Source: an uncultured Tateyamaria sp. (GTDB lineage Bacteria > Pseudomonadota > Alphaproteobacteria > Rhodobacterales > Rhodobacteraceae). Taken from it: a stretch of DNA of 64,000 nucleotides. The stretch's first letter is position 1. Every line of letters begins with the position of its first letter. The notes beneath the pieces were generated by a model. It did not search any database and was not told where the DNA came from. It saw only the letters and a program-made list of their open reading frames with translations. This document shows, one piece after another, positions 46,476 to 57,100 of the stretch. The translations under genes were made by a program, and so were the position numbers. The DNA is taken from positions 2,080,501-2,144,500 of the forward strand of contig NZ_CANNDS010000001.1 of assembly GCF_947503415.1 (NCBI RefSeq), written 5' to 3'.

Positions 46476-46535
46476 TTGTCCCCGCGGGGACAAGGGGTTC
46501 GGTTCGTTCACGGGATGTTCGGAAAGCCTGGAAAG
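46476..46535. repeat. Dispersed palindromic repeat, copy 2, with 3' flank
   Basis: An 18-bp perfect palindrome (TGTCCCCGCGGGGACA plus one T/A each side) is followed by a segment that matches copy 3 almost throughout: GTTCGGTT, a few variable bases, then CACGGGATGTTC. It begins six bases after the rplA terminator. The shared flank shows that copies 2 and 3 descend from one element, not chance. Confidence 0.8.
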
Positions 46536-46774
46536 TCACGCAAGATCATGGATTTGACCCAGCGCACGGTAGGTTTTGCGGATGTTAACTCGTGAACCGG
46601 TAGCCTGCCCCTTGAAGCGGGGCGGTTTCATGGGGCCGGGCGCAGATGCTGCATTTTCGGATCCAAGATGCCGACCAATGCATCGTGTCGCTGTCTCAGT
46701 CCCTTAGCTTTCGAACCCGTCACGCCGCCAGCTGTCGCCTGACATTACCGTGCCAAGCGACCCTCACCGCACCT
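46536..46774. other. Gap between rplA repeat and the GGDEF-EAL gene
   Basis: No gene is visible. A short stem (GCCCC/GGGGC, about 46613-46630) lies in the middle without a T run. The 3' end is the tail of the GGDEF-EAL gene, which reads toward rplA. Confidence 0.45.
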
Positions 46775-48703
46775 TCATCCGGCTTTGCCCAGCGTTGCAG
46801 AGGTCACGGGTTCTATGTGCTGATCTTCCGCCACCAGAGGCGCGGGCCTGCCATAAAGGTACCCCTGCAATGTGTCGCAGCCCAGATCCGACAGGAATTT
46901 CGACTGTTCCGGCGTTTCGACACCTTCGGCGGTGATCTTCATTTTCAGACGCGAGCCCAACATGACGACAGATTCGATGATCTCGCGGGATCTTTCGGAG
47001 TTTTCGTCCAGCGCGGCGACAAAGGACCGATCAATCTTCAAGCGATCAAAGCCGTATTTCCACAAATAGCTCAGGCTGGAAAATCCAGTGCCGAAATCGT
47101 CCATCGCGATGCGGACACCCATCTCGCGCAGGGAATCGATCTGCATTTCGACAAAGGTGCTGTCCGCCAGCAACAGGGATTCCGTAATCTCAAGCTCCAG
47201 CTGATGGGCCGGGAAGTTCGCCGCGTCCAGCGCGTCGCGCACCGTATCAACCAACTCGCCACTTTCGAACTGTATCGATGACAGGTTGATCGCGAGGACC
47301 TTGTCATGACGTGCCTTGGACACTTGCTGGATCGCTGCGTGAATTGTCCACGCCCCGATCTCATCGATCAGGCCAAGGTTTTCCGCCACCGGAATGAACA
47401 CGGCGGGTGGAATGAAATTGCCGTCTCCATCCGACAAGCGCAGCAGTGCTTCGTGACCGGTGACTTGTTGATCCTTGCTGGACACCAGCGGCTGGAAGTA
47501 GATTTCGAAATCGCGATCTTCCGTTGCCTGTCTGATCCGGGATTCCAGTTTGTAACGCTCCTTGAGTTCCTCACCCATTTCGTCGCCATAAATCGCGAAA
47601 TTGTTCCGGCCGGAGGATTTCGCATAATACAGTGCCGTGTCTGCATTCCTGAGGATCGTCTCTACGTCGTTTCCAGGCTTGATTTCCGCCAACCCGATGC
47701 TGACCGTGCCGGCAAAACTCGCATCGTCGATATCAATCTGTTCGGCGCAGGACTTCAAAATCGTTCTGACCCTGTTTGCCGCCTGTTCGAGAGAAACACG
47801 GTGGAACCCAATGACGAATTCGTCGCCGCCGAACCTGGCGATCAAGTCTTCCTTGCGGCAGTTTTTCTGAAGAATGGACGCGATATGCGACAGAAACGCA
47901 TCACCGACCGCATGCCCGTGCGTGTCGTTGATCGTTTTGAAGTGATCAAGGTCGAGGTAGCACGCCACAGACAAATTGCCCTGCTCGACATAAGCTTCGG
48001 CTTGAACCGCGAACTCGCGCCGGTTCATCAACCCCGTCAGCGGATCAAAACGGGCCAGAAACTCAGCATCTTTCCGCGACCGTTCGGCCAACACGCGTTG
48101 CAGGTAGTAAGCGAGGCTGGGCAGGATAAAAATGGCCCCGCAGAACAGCATGAGCATGAGGCCAAATGTCTGAAAGCTGTCTTTGAAATATCGGGCCGTG
48201 GCCGTCTGATCCACGTACACTTCAACCACGCCCAAAGGTTGGCCAGCCTCGTCCAGCAGTGGAACATATGCCTCGGCGTAGAGGTCGGGCCGATTGGCCT
48301 TTTGAGTGCCGTCAAACACATCGACAACCGCCGCCCCGGTTCGCGCGACCCTTTCAGGCTCTGGATCGACGACATCAGAGGTGCCCTTGTACTCTGCCGT
48401 CGACACGTCATCGGACACCAGCGACAGACGCCCGTCCGCTGTGAACAACTTGAACCTGAAGATATCGCCCAGTTCCTTGATGCTGTCTATCGCATCGGTC
48501 TGCTCTTCATTGGGCACGCCGGTTTCCACAAGGGCTTCAATATCGGGGATATGCCGTGCCATATGGGTGCCCCAATGCGTTGCTTTATCAACGGATTCTC
48601 GGAAAAGAACGTTTTCCACGGCCTTGTTCACACCAAGGCTGACGGACGCCCAAATTGCAGCAATTGCGGCAATACCAAAAATAAAAAACCGTAAGCCGAG
48701 CAT
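46775..48703 (-). CDS. Membrane-bound GGDEF-EAL cyclic-di-GMP enzyme
   Basis: A 642-residue protein. Two membrane helices (about residues 5-25 and 178-198) enclose a periplasmic sensor. The GGDEF domain has intact FGGDEF, with the inhibitory RxxD site RKED exactly five residues before it. The EAL domain has EALLRL, the DDFGTGFSSLSYLWKYGFDRLKIDRSFV segment and AEGVETPEQ, so both cyclase and phosphodiesterase motifs look active. It regulates motility or biofilm through c-di-GMP. It is the first gene of the block inserted between rplA and rplJ, and it faces rplA. Confidence 0.93.
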   Translation of the reverse strand: MLGLRFFIFGIAAIAAIWASVSLGVNKAVENVLFRESVDKATHWGTHMARHIPDIEALVETGVPNEEQTDAIDSIKELGDIFRFKLFTADGRLSLVSDDVSTAEYKGTSDVVDPEPERVARTGAAVVDVFDGTQKANRPDLYAEAYVPLLDEAGQPLGVVEVYVDQTATARYFKDSFQTFGLMLMLFCGAIFILPSLAYYLQRVLAERSRKDAEFLARFDPLTGLMNRREFAVQAEAYVEQGNLSVACYLDLDHFKTINDTHGHAVGDAFLSHIASILQKNCRKEDLIARFGGDEFVIGFHRVSLEQAANRVRTILKSCAEQIDIDDASFAGTVSIGLAEIKPGNDVETILRNADTALYYAKSSGRNNFAIYGDEMGEELKERYKLESRIRQATEDRDFEIYFQPLVSSKDQQVTGHEALLRLSDGDGNFIPPAVFIPVAENLGLIDEIGAWTIHAAIQQVSKARHDKVLAINLSSIQFESGELVDTVRDALDAANFPAHQLELEITESLLLADSTFVEMQIDSLREMGVRIAMDDFGTGFSSLSYLWKYGFDRLKIDRSFVAALDENSERSREIIESVVMLGSRLKMKITAEGVETPEQSKFLSDLGCDTLQGYLYGRPAPLVAEDQHIEPVTSATLGKAG

Positions 48704-48957
48704 TTCGTTAATCCTTCACTCGCATCAAAAGCACTGGGATGAGTGACACGATATCGGGCTTGAGGAACGGTAAATGCGGGGCCATTTGTTTCCGCAGTTT
48801 TTAGCTTCTTTGGATGTAGAAACCAATTTGGCATTGGAATGGCTGAGGATTCGACGCGTGCGGGCTTGGGAGCCTCAGTGCCCTGTCTCTATCTCCACAG
48901 CGGATTCTGCGTATACTCGCCCAACGCCATCCTGAAGGTGGTCAACGGGGGACACAG

Positions 48958-50654
48958 ATGACGCAACCAATGACATATCCGTTTGGAGAGCAGGCTGCGC
49001 AATTTGGGCTGGACGTTCTTGAGACCGGAACGCTGGCTGAAAGCCTGGATCGCGCTGTGGAATTGTATGACACGAAGCCCGCGCTGACGACGATATTGCC
49101 AACAGGGGCAGAAACCACCGTCACATTTTCCGAGATGAAAGCCCATGCGGAGGCGTTTGCCGTGTACCTGCGCGAGGAGTTGGGTCTGGCTGCCGGTGAT
49201 ACGGTGGCCATCATGTCCCCCAATTGCATCGGGTTCTGTATTGCATCGCTTGGGATCGCCAAGGCCGGGTGCGTGGGCACCAATGTGAACCCCCTCTATA
49301 CCCCTCACGAACTTGAGCATCAGCTGAACCACAGCAAGGCCAAGACCATCGTCATCATCGATCTGTTTGGCGACAAGCTGGACGCGGTTGTGGCGCGCAC
49401 CGGGGTCACGCATGTGGTCACGCTGTCTGTGGTCGATTTCTTTCCGACATTGAAGCGGACACTGCTGAAATTCGTCCTCAAACGCGTGCGCAAGGTGATC
49501 CCGGCGATGACCACCGCCGCGACACCCATGGCCGAGGCGCTGGCCAAGGGGCGGGCGCGCTTGGCGTCTGCTGACATCCCGTCCTACACCCGCGATGTCA
49601 CGCCTGCGTCGCCTGCGCTGTATCAATACACCAGTGGCACGACGGGCAGAACAAGGGCGCGGTTCTGTCGCATCAGGCCATCCTCGCCAACGCAGAGCAG
49701 GGGCGGTTGATGACAACTGGCCTGCTGCAAGAGGGCAACGAGGTCGCGCTGGTGGCCTTGCCGCTGTATCATATCACCGCGTTCAGCCTAATCTTCATCT
49801 CGGGTTTGACGGTCGGGGGGCATGGCATTCTGGCGCCCAGCCCGCGTCCACCATCAAACCTGAAGGCCGCATTCGAAAAGTACCGGATCACGTGGTTTAC
49901 GGGCATCAACACGCTCTTTGCCGCCCTTATGGTGGAGCCTTGATTCGACCGGGCGCTCTTTTCCAACATCCGGTTCTGCGGCTCGGGCGGGGCAGCGCAG
50001 CAGACGGGGGTGGCGCAGAAATGGCAGGAGATGACGGGGGTCGAGATCCTGCAGGGCTACGGCATGACGGAAGTGTCGGGCATCCTGACGTTCAACCCGC
50101 CGGGCGCGAACCGGTTGGGCAAGGTGGGCGTGCCTGCACCGGGCGCCGATATACGGATCGTGGATGATGCTGGCAAGGACGTCCCCGCAGGGACACCGGG
50201 CGAGGTGATCGGGCGTAGCCCCGGCATGATGGACGGCTATCTCGACAACCCGGAGGCCACGGCAGAGGTGATCAAGGATGGGTGGTACTACTCGGGCGAC
50301 ATCGGCGTGATGGACGACGAAGGCTATCTGGAAATTGTGGATCGCAAGAAGGACATGATCCTCGTGTCTGGCTTCAACGTCTCGCCGAATGAGATCGAGG
50401 ACGCCATCTCGACCGTGCCGGGGGTGGTGCAGGTGGGGGTCATCGGGATCGAAGACGCCAAGACCGCCGAAGCTCCCGCCGCGTTCGTGGTCCGGTCGGA
50501 CGAGAGTGTTGGGGAAGAAGACATTCTGGAGGCGTGCCGAGCGCGGCTGACGAACTACAAAGTGCCCAAGGTGGTGCGCTTTGTGGACGAGGTGCCGGTG
50601 ACGCTGTCGGGCAAGGTGCTGCGGCGACAATTGCGCGAGGATTATGTGGGCTGA
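48958..50654 (+). pseudogene. AMP-binding (acyl-CoA ligase) pseudogene
   Basis: A former adenylate-forming acyl-CoA ligase of about 560 residues. The 5' part (to about 49650) reads normally up to the AMP-binding loop YTSGTTGR; one base is then missing within GGCAGAACAAGGGC, and the frame continues correctly one position over with KGAVLSHQAILANAEQGRL. A TGA at 49941-49943 interrupts LFAALMVEP*FDRALFSN, where related proteins have tryptophan. The rest reads well to the usual KDMILVSGFNVSPNEIE and GKVLRRQLR ending. The frameshift removes the catalytic loop from any product, so it is inactive. The two lesions are independent. Confidence 0.88.
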
Positions 50655-50670
50655 GGCGGGTTCGTGAGGT

Positions 50671-50728
50671 TTGTCCCCGCGGGGACAGGCTGTTCGGTTG
50701 GGCCACGGGATGTTCATGGGTTTGTGAA
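50671..50728. repeat. Dispersed palindromic repeat, copy 3, with 3' flank
   Basis: The same 16-bp palindrome (50672-50687), followed by GTTCGGTT, a variable spacer and CACGGGATGTTC, as in copy 2. It starts 17 bases after the end of the AMP-ligase pseudogene. Confidence 0.8.
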
Positions 50729-51387
50729 AGTGGCGAGGGATCAGGAGGTTGGGCCTGCGCCCGGTGGCTTTTTGAGATTTTAATGAGTTGATTTGTAGCA
50801 TTGCGCCCGAAGGCGGGCGGTTTTCGGGTTCTCGGTTTTTTGGGTGTGTAATTGCCGGAGGATGGCGGGCTGAAGCCCGCCCTGCGGCGCGTGAGGCGGA
50901 CATCTTCGGACCGGTGGATGACGGTCTCAGGGTTGGTGCGGGACGCTTTGCGAGTGCTGGGTCGTCTTCCGTTTGAGCCATGTGCGGGTGAGGATGCATC
51001 GCCAGCCCGTGGGGACGGTCTGTCGATGGTTGCCATTGGAACGCCATCGGTCCGAGCAACAATGGCGACGCGCCTTCGGCTTGAACCCGGACGAGGTAAC
51101 GTCTGTCGTCGGACGGAAACGGACGTTGTCAAACTGCTCTACATATGGCGAGAATGTGGGACTAACGGTGAATTGGCTGCAGTCGAACGAACGGCCGCTT
51201 CAACGAAATTTAGTCGGTTTGGCGAAGTCGTACTGCTCTTGGTCATCCTGCATGAAAATCCCATTTCCCGAGCCTTCTGATGGAAAGCGGTTGGTTTTGA
51301 GGTCCAGCCTTGCTGTCGAAATCAAAGATGGTTCATCATGAGGATCAAATCGGAATGCCATTCAGGCGCTAAAGATCGGATGATGAG
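50729..51387. other. 660-base region without a clear gene
   Basis: Between the pseudogene and the epimerase gene there is no gene I can support. A GGCGGGC/GCCCGCC hairpin (about 50862-50880) and a smaller GCCCG/CGGGC hairpin (about 50806-50818) are present. The base composition turns more AT-rich toward the epimerase gene. Confidence 0.5.
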
Positions 51388-52272
51388 ATGAGGGTTTTCT
51401 TTACGGGCGGCAGCGGAAAAGCAGGCAAATGGGCGATCCGGCACCTGCTCGCGCAAGGCCATCATGTCGTGAATGTCGATCAAACTCCTTCGGGGCTCGA
51501 CTGTCCAGAATTGCTGATTGACCTCTGCGACGCCGGTCAGGTCATCGGTGCCATGTCTCAGTTTGTCGAAGCCGCAGAATTGGATGCCGGTACCGGCGTT
51601 CCAACCTATGATGCTGTTGTGCATTTTGCGGCTATTCCCCGCGTCATGATCGGGACCGACGGCGAGTGCTTTCGGCAGAACACCTTGACAACCTACAATG
51701 TGATCGAGGCAGCCGTGAAACTGGGCGTGCGAAAGGTGATCTTTGCAAGCTCTGAAACAACCTATGCCATTTGCTTTGCGGACGGAGAGTTGAAACCGGA
51801 TTTTGTACCAATTGATGAGACCCACCCGACCATACCCCATGACAGCTATGCTATGTCGAAGGTCTGCAATGAGATGACGGCCCGTTCCTTTCAAGCTCGG
51901 ACAGGTGCCGATATTTATGGATTGCGGATCAACAACGTGATTGAGCCGCACGAGTATGCAGAGATGTTCCCGGCCTTCATCGAGAACCCAGCGCTTCGCC
52001 GCCGAAACATATTTGCGTATATCGATGCCCGGGATTTGGGGCACATGGTCGATTGCTGCCTGAAAACTGACGGTATGGGGTACGAAGTCTTCAACGTATC
52101 GAACGACGATATGTCGGTTTGTATCACATCTGATCAGGTGATCGAGCAGTTCTATCAGGGCGTCGAACTGCGCGGCGAAATGGGCCCGAACGAGACCTTT
52201 TTCTCCAACAAGAAGGCCAGAAAAATGGTAGGTTTTCAACCAAAGCACTCATGGCGGGATGCGGTGGAATAA
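51388..52272 (+). CDS. NAD-dependent epimerase/dehydratase family protein
   Basis: A 294-residue extended SDR. The NAD loop is FFTGGSGKAGKWAIRHLL, the active site DSYAMSKVCNEM has the catalytic Tyr-x3-Lys, and SSETTYAIC supplies the Ser/Thr. It most likely acts on a nucleotide sugar or related alcohol. By eye its codon choice is more AT-rich than the neighbouring rRNA-protein genes, which suggests it was acquired. It is an isolated gene between the pseudogene block and rplJ. Confidence 0.85.
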   Translation: MRVFFTGGSGKAGKWAIRHLLAQGHHVVNVDQTPSGLDCPELLIDLCDAGQVIGAMSQFVEAAELDAGTGVPTYDAVVHFAAIPRVMIGTDGECFRQNTLTTYNVIEAAVKLGVRKVIFASSETTYAICFADGELKPDFVPIDETHPTIPHDSYAMSKVCNEMTARSFQARTGADIYGLRINNVIEPHEYAEMFPAFIENPALRRRNIFAYIDARDLGHMVDCCLKTDGMGYEVFNVSNDDMSVCITSDQVIEQFYQGVELRGEMGPNETFFSNKKARKMVGFQPKHSWRDAVE

Positions 52273-52690
52273 GTCGTATCTGTTGGGCCTTTGGCCGAAC
52301 TGTAACATAGGGTTTGTTTTACGACAGTTTGAATGAAGAAGCGTTTCGGTCTCTGCCATCGCGGAAGTTTAAATTCGATCGTTGACCTTATGCACTGCAA
52401 TCAAAGTTCAGTACGCTTTGCGGCAATTCGTGCTTCGCGCAGCGTTCGCAAGTATGGGCTGGTCGCGGACATACATGAAGACCTTGCAATGTCCGCTTCC
52501 TGGGTACACCGCTCTCAGGTATAATTGCGGCATTGGCCCGCTCCCCAGCCACACCTCGCCCAAACCGGCTCTCACACCCTTACCCCCTTGGCATCTGGGG
52601 CCAAACCCTCTAACCACCCATTCAAGGACGTGTCTGTGATTCGGGCGCGTCCTTATTTCGTCCGAGACGGTGGGTGATTGGGATAGGCCA
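52273..52690. other. Gap upstream of rplJ, probable promoter region
   Basis: No gene is supported in these 418 bases. A hairpin AAGGACG/CGTCCTT (about 52624-52654) is followed by ATTTC, possibly a terminator of the upstream gene. The promoter of rplJL-rpoBC must lie here, because the rplKA transcript is terminated before the insertion. Confidence 0.45.
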
Positions 52691-52851
52691 GTCATAATTC
52701 CTGCCCGAGGCGGGAACAGGCCTTACTTACTCAGATGCTCTGTCGAGCTTCTGGCGGCTTTGGACCCGTTTTTATCGAGGACCAAACCGCCGGAGTGATC
52801 CGGTGCAAACTGAGCCGGGGACCATCAAGGCCCCCAAATTTGGAGAAAACT
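52691..52851 (+). promoter_or_regulatory. rplJ leader (candidate L10/L12-binding region)
   Basis: The leader holds a perfect hairpin CCTG-CCCG / CGGG-AA-CAGG (52700-52720), with the AA bulge on the 3' side. It continues through a structured GC-rich stretch to a GGAG ribosome-binding site at 52842. The position and the bulged hairpin fit the L10-L12 autoregulatory leader of other bacteria, but I cannot confirm the fold by reading. Confidence 0.45.
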
Positions 52852-53364
52852 GTGGATAGAGCCCAGAAAGAGAAAGTGGTCGAGGAACTCGGCCAGATCT
52901 TTGAAAGCTCTGGCGTCGTTGTGGTTGCCCACTACGCCGGTCTGACAGTTGCCGAAATGCAGGACCTGCGCGCACGTGCCCGTGACGCGGAGGCGTCTGT
53001 TCGGGTTGCCAAAAACAGGCTCGCCAAGATCGCCCTGGACGGGAAGCCATGCGAAAGCATCGCCGACTATCTGACGGGCATGACCGTTCTGACCTATTCT
53101 GAAGATCCCGTGGCGGCTGCCAAGGTGTCCGAGGACTTTGCCAAGGGCAACGACAAGTTCGTGATCCTGGGCGGGGCGATGGGTGAGAACGCGTTGGACC
53201 GGGCTGGCGTTACAGCTGTGTCGAAGATGCCTTCGCGCGAGGAGCTTATCAGCACCATCGCGGGCATGCTTGGCGCACCTGCATCGAACATCGCCGGGGC
53301 CATTGGCGCACCTGCAAGCAACATCGCCTCTATTCTCTCGACCATCGAAGAAAAGGCGGCCTAA
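52852..53364 (+). CDS. rplJ: 50S ribosomal protein L10
   Basis: A 170-residue L10, base of the L7/L12 stalk: [57 protein letters not shown] and a C-terminal helix ending in [19 protein letters not shown] segment occurs twice near residues 140 and 151, as in other Rhodobacterales L10. The GTG start is set by the GGAG site six bases upstream; the frame is open 39 codons further up. Confidence 0.96.
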   Translation: MDRAQKEKVVEELGQIFESSGVVVVAHYAGLTVAEMQDLRARARDAEASVRVAKNRLAKIALDGKPCESIADYLTGMTVLTYSEDPVAAAKVSEDFAKGNDKFVILGGAMGENALDRAGVTAVSKMPSREELISTIAGMLGAPASNIAGAIGAPASNIASILSTIEEKAA

Positions 53365-53433
53365 GGCATTGTCTGATTGGCGTGTGATTGACCTCGCACG
53401 TTGGAACACAAGTAAACGGAAAGAGCTGATACA

Positions 53434-53808
53434 ATGGCTGATCTGAAAGCACTCGCAGAAAGCATCGTGGGTCTGACCCTGCTGGAAGCACAAGAACTGA
53501 AAACAATCCTCAAAGACGAGTACGGCATCGAGCCTGCAGCCGGTGGCGCAGTCATGATGGCGGGCCCTGCTGATGCCGGTGGCGCAGCTGAGGAAGAGAA
53601 GACCGAATTCGACGTCGTTCTGAAGAACGCCGGCGCCTCCAAGATCAACGTGATCAAGGAAGTTCGCGGCATCACGGGCCTGGGCCTGAAAGAAGCCAAG
53701 GACCTGGTCGAAGCCGGTGGCAAGATCAAAGAAGGCTGCGGCAAAGACGAAGCCGAAGAGATCAAAGGCAAGCTGGAAGCAGCTGGCGCCGAGGTCGAAC
53801 TGGCCTAA
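53434..53808 (+). CDS. rplL: 50S ribosomal protein L7/L12
   Basis: A 124-residue L7/L12 with an N-terminal dimerisation helix ([32 protein letters not shown]), an alanine-rich hinge ([21 protein letters not shown]) and a C-terminal domain ([61 protein letters not shown]). It recruits translation factors. Confidence 0.97.
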   Translation: MADLKALAESIVGLTLLEAQELKTILKDEYGIEPAAGGAVMMAGPADAGGAAEEEKTEFDVVLKNAGASKINVIKEVRGITGLGLKEAKDLVEAGGKIKEGCGKDEAEEIKGKLEAAGAEVELA

Positions 53809-54103
53809 GTCCCGCTGGGACGGGGGCACTCTTGAGCATCAAGGGCGACAGGAATTCTTGCCGAATTCCACACCCCCACTTGAAAACGATGGGCTGGATG
53901 CGCATATCGCGCGTCCGGCCCGACCCGTCTTGGTAAGGGCTTTTCCCAAAGAAGTCTTTTCCAAGATGCGGTTTGCAAGGTCGGGAGGCTGCCGGTGGGA
54001 CGGTGGCCATGAATTGACCTGAAACCCATCGTCTCACGGGTGCAGCGTGCCGGGGCCCGACGGCGCTGCAGCATCCAGAGAAACGCTGAAAGGTGACATC
54101 AGT
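53809..54103. promoter_or_regulatory. rplL-rpoB intergenic region with possible attenuator
   Basis: These 295 bases start with a short hairpin GTCCCGCTGGGAC (53809-53821) and contain GAATTC direct copies in a GGAATTCTTGCCGAATTCC hairpin (53853-53871). In many bacteria this gap attenuates rpoBC relative to ribosomal genes; the hairpins here could do so, but the first has no T run. No gene is present. Confidence 0.45.
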
Positions 54104-57100
54104 ATGGCGCAAACGTTCCTTGGCCAGAAACGTCTTCGTAAATATTATGGCAAAATCCGTGAAGTTCTGGATATGCCCAACCTCATCGAGGTGCAGAAAT
54201 CCTCGTATGACCTGTTCCTGAATTCCGGTGATGAACCCACGCCCATGGACGGCGAAGGCATCATGGGTGTGTTCCAGTCGGTTTTTCCGATCAAGGACTT
54301 CAACGAGACCTCCGTGCTGGAATACGTCAAGTATGAGCTGGAAAAACCCAAATACGACGTAGAGGAATGCCAGCAGCGCGACATGACCTACAGCGCGCCG
54401 CTCAAGGTGACGCTGCGTCTGATCGTGTTTGATGTCGACGAAGACACTGGCGCCAAGTCCGTCAAGGACATCAAGGAACAAGACGTGTTCATGGGCGACA
54501 TGCCCCTGATGACACCCAACGGGACGTTCATCGTGAACGGCACCGAGCGTGTGATCGTCAGCCAGATGCACCGTTCGCCCGGTGTGTTCTTTGACCATGA
54601 CAAGGGCAAGACCCACTCCTCGGGCAAACTGCTGTTCGCCTGCCGCATCATCCCCTATCGCGGCAGCTGGCTGGACTTTGAGTTCGACGCCAAGGACATC
54701 GTGTTCGCCCGTATCGACCGTCGCCGCAAATTGCCGGTGACGACGCTTCTGTATGCTCTGGGTCTTGACCAGGAAAGCATCATGGACGCGTATTACAACA
54801 CCGTCACCTACAAGCTGCAGAAGAACAAAGGCTGGGTCACGCCGTTCTTCCCCGAGCGTGTGCGTGGCACCCGTCCCACATATGATCTGGTTGACGCCAA
54901 GACAGGCGAAGTGATTGCCGAATCCGGCAAGAAGGTCACGCCCCGCGCCGTCAAGAAGCTGATCGACGAGGGCAATGTCACGAACCTGCTGGTCCCTTAC
55001 GAGAACATCGTGGGCAAGTTTGTCGCCAAAGACATCATCAACGAAGAAAACGGCGCGATCTATGTCGAAGCCGGTGATGAGCTGACCCTGGAATACGACA
55101 AGGACGGCGATCTGATCGGCGGCACCGTCAAGGAATTGGTGGACGCAGGCATCACCGAGATCCCGGTACTGGACATCGACAACGTCAATGTCGGCCCCTA
55201 CATGCGCAACACCATGGCGACCGACAAGAACATGAACCGCGAAACCGCGCTCATGGACATTTACCGCGTCATGCGTCCGGGCGAGCCGCCCACCGTTGAT
55301 GCGGCATCGGCCCTGTTCGACACGCTGTTCTTTGACAGCGAGCGCTATGACCTCAGCGCCGTTGGCCGTGTGAAGATGAACATGCGTCTGGCGCTGGACG
55401 CCGAAGACACGCAGCGCACCCTGCGCCGCGAAGACATTGTGGCCTGCATCAAGGCGTTGGTGGAACTGCGCGACGGCAAGGGCGATATCGACGATATCGA
55501 CCACCTTGGGAATCGTCGTGTCCGCTCCGTTGGTGAGCTGATGGAGAACCAGTACCGCGTGGGTCTCCTGCGCATGGAACGTGCGATCAAAGAGCGGATG
55601 TCGTCCGTCGAGATCGACACCGTCATGCCGCAGGACCTGATCAACGCGAAACCTGCTGCTGCCGCTGTGCGCGAGTTCTTTGGATCAAGCCAGCTGTCGC
55701 AGTTCATGGACCAAACCAACCCGCTGTCCGAAGTGACACACAAGCGTCGCCTGTCGGCGCTTGGGCCGGGTGGTCTGACCCGTGAGCGTGCAGGCTTTGA
55801 GGTGCGCGACGTGCACCCGACCCACTATGGTCGGATGTGCCCGATTGAGACGCCGGAAGGACCGAACATTGGTCTGATCAATAGCCTCGCGACCTTTGCG
55901 CGGGTGAACAAGTATGGCTTCATCGAAACACCGTACCGGGTTGTAAACGAAGGTCAGGTGACGGACGAAGTGCACTACATGTCCGCCACCGAAGAAATGC
56001 GTCACACTGTTGCGCAGGCCAACGCGACGCTGGACGAAAGCGGCAAGTTCATCAACGAGATGGTCAACACGCGCCAATCCGGAGACTACACGCTGGCGCC
56101 CGTAGATCAGGTTGACCTGATCGACGTGTCGCCCAAGCAGTTGGTCTCGGTCGCGGCATCGTTGATCCCGTTCCTTGAAAATGACGACGCCAACCGGGCC
56201 TTGATGGGCTCGAACATGCAACGTCAGGCGGTTCCACTTCTGCAAGCCGAGGCGCCGTTGGTCGGCACCGGCATCGAAGAGGTTGTGGCCCGCGATTCCG
56301 GGGCGGCCATCATGGCGAAACGTGCCGGTATCATCGACCAGGTGGACGCCACCCGGATCGTGATCCGTGCCACGCATGACCTTGAGCTGGGCGACGCAGG
56401 TGTGGACATCTACCGCATGCGCAAGTTCCAGCGTTCGAACCAGAACACCTGCATTAACCAGCGTCCGCTGGTGAAGGTGGGTGACACCGTTCAGAAGGGC
56501 GAGGTCATCGCAGATGGTCCCTCGACCGATATGGGCGAACTGGCGCTGGGCAAGAACGTGGTTGTCGCGTTCATGCCGTGGAATGGCTACAACTACGAGG
56601 ACTCGATCCTGATCTCCGAGCGCGTGTCGCGCGATGACGTCTTTACCTCGATCCACATCGAGGAATTTGAAGTCGCCGCCCGAGACACCAAGCTGGGGCC
56701 AGAAGAGATCACCCGCGATATCCCGAACGTCGGTGAGGAAGCCCTGCGCAACCTCGACGAAGCGGGCATCGTGTATATCGGTGCGGACGTTGAGCCGGGC
56801 GATATTCTGGTGGGCAAGATCACACCGAAGGGCGAAAGCCCGATGACGCCGGAAGAAAAGCTGCTGCGCGCCATCTTTGGTGAGAAGGCTTCGGACGTGC
56901 GCGATACGTCGCTGCGTGTTAAACCCGGTGACTTCGGGACGGTCGTTGAGGTGCGCGTCTTTAACCGCCACGGTGTGGAAAAAGACGAACGTGCCCTGCA
57001 GATCGAGCGTGAGGAAGTTGAACGCCTTGCCCGTGACCGCGACGACGAGCTGACCATTCTGGACCGCAACATCTATGCCCGTCTGGGTGACATGCTGCTG

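Noticed and set aside
50180-50195. A further near match to the 16-bp palindrome (two mismatches) inside the AMP-ligase pseudogene
   Set aside because: It encodes the normal DVPAGTPGEV motif of adenylate-forming enzymes, so the resemblance follows from codon choice.
53274-53340. A repeated GAPASNIA in L10 seen as a possible local duplication
   Set aside because: The same repeat is normal in Rhodobacterales L10 proteins.
55670-55870. Rifampicin-resistance changes in rpoB
   Set aside because: The cluster residues match the sensitive consensus at the positions usually altered.
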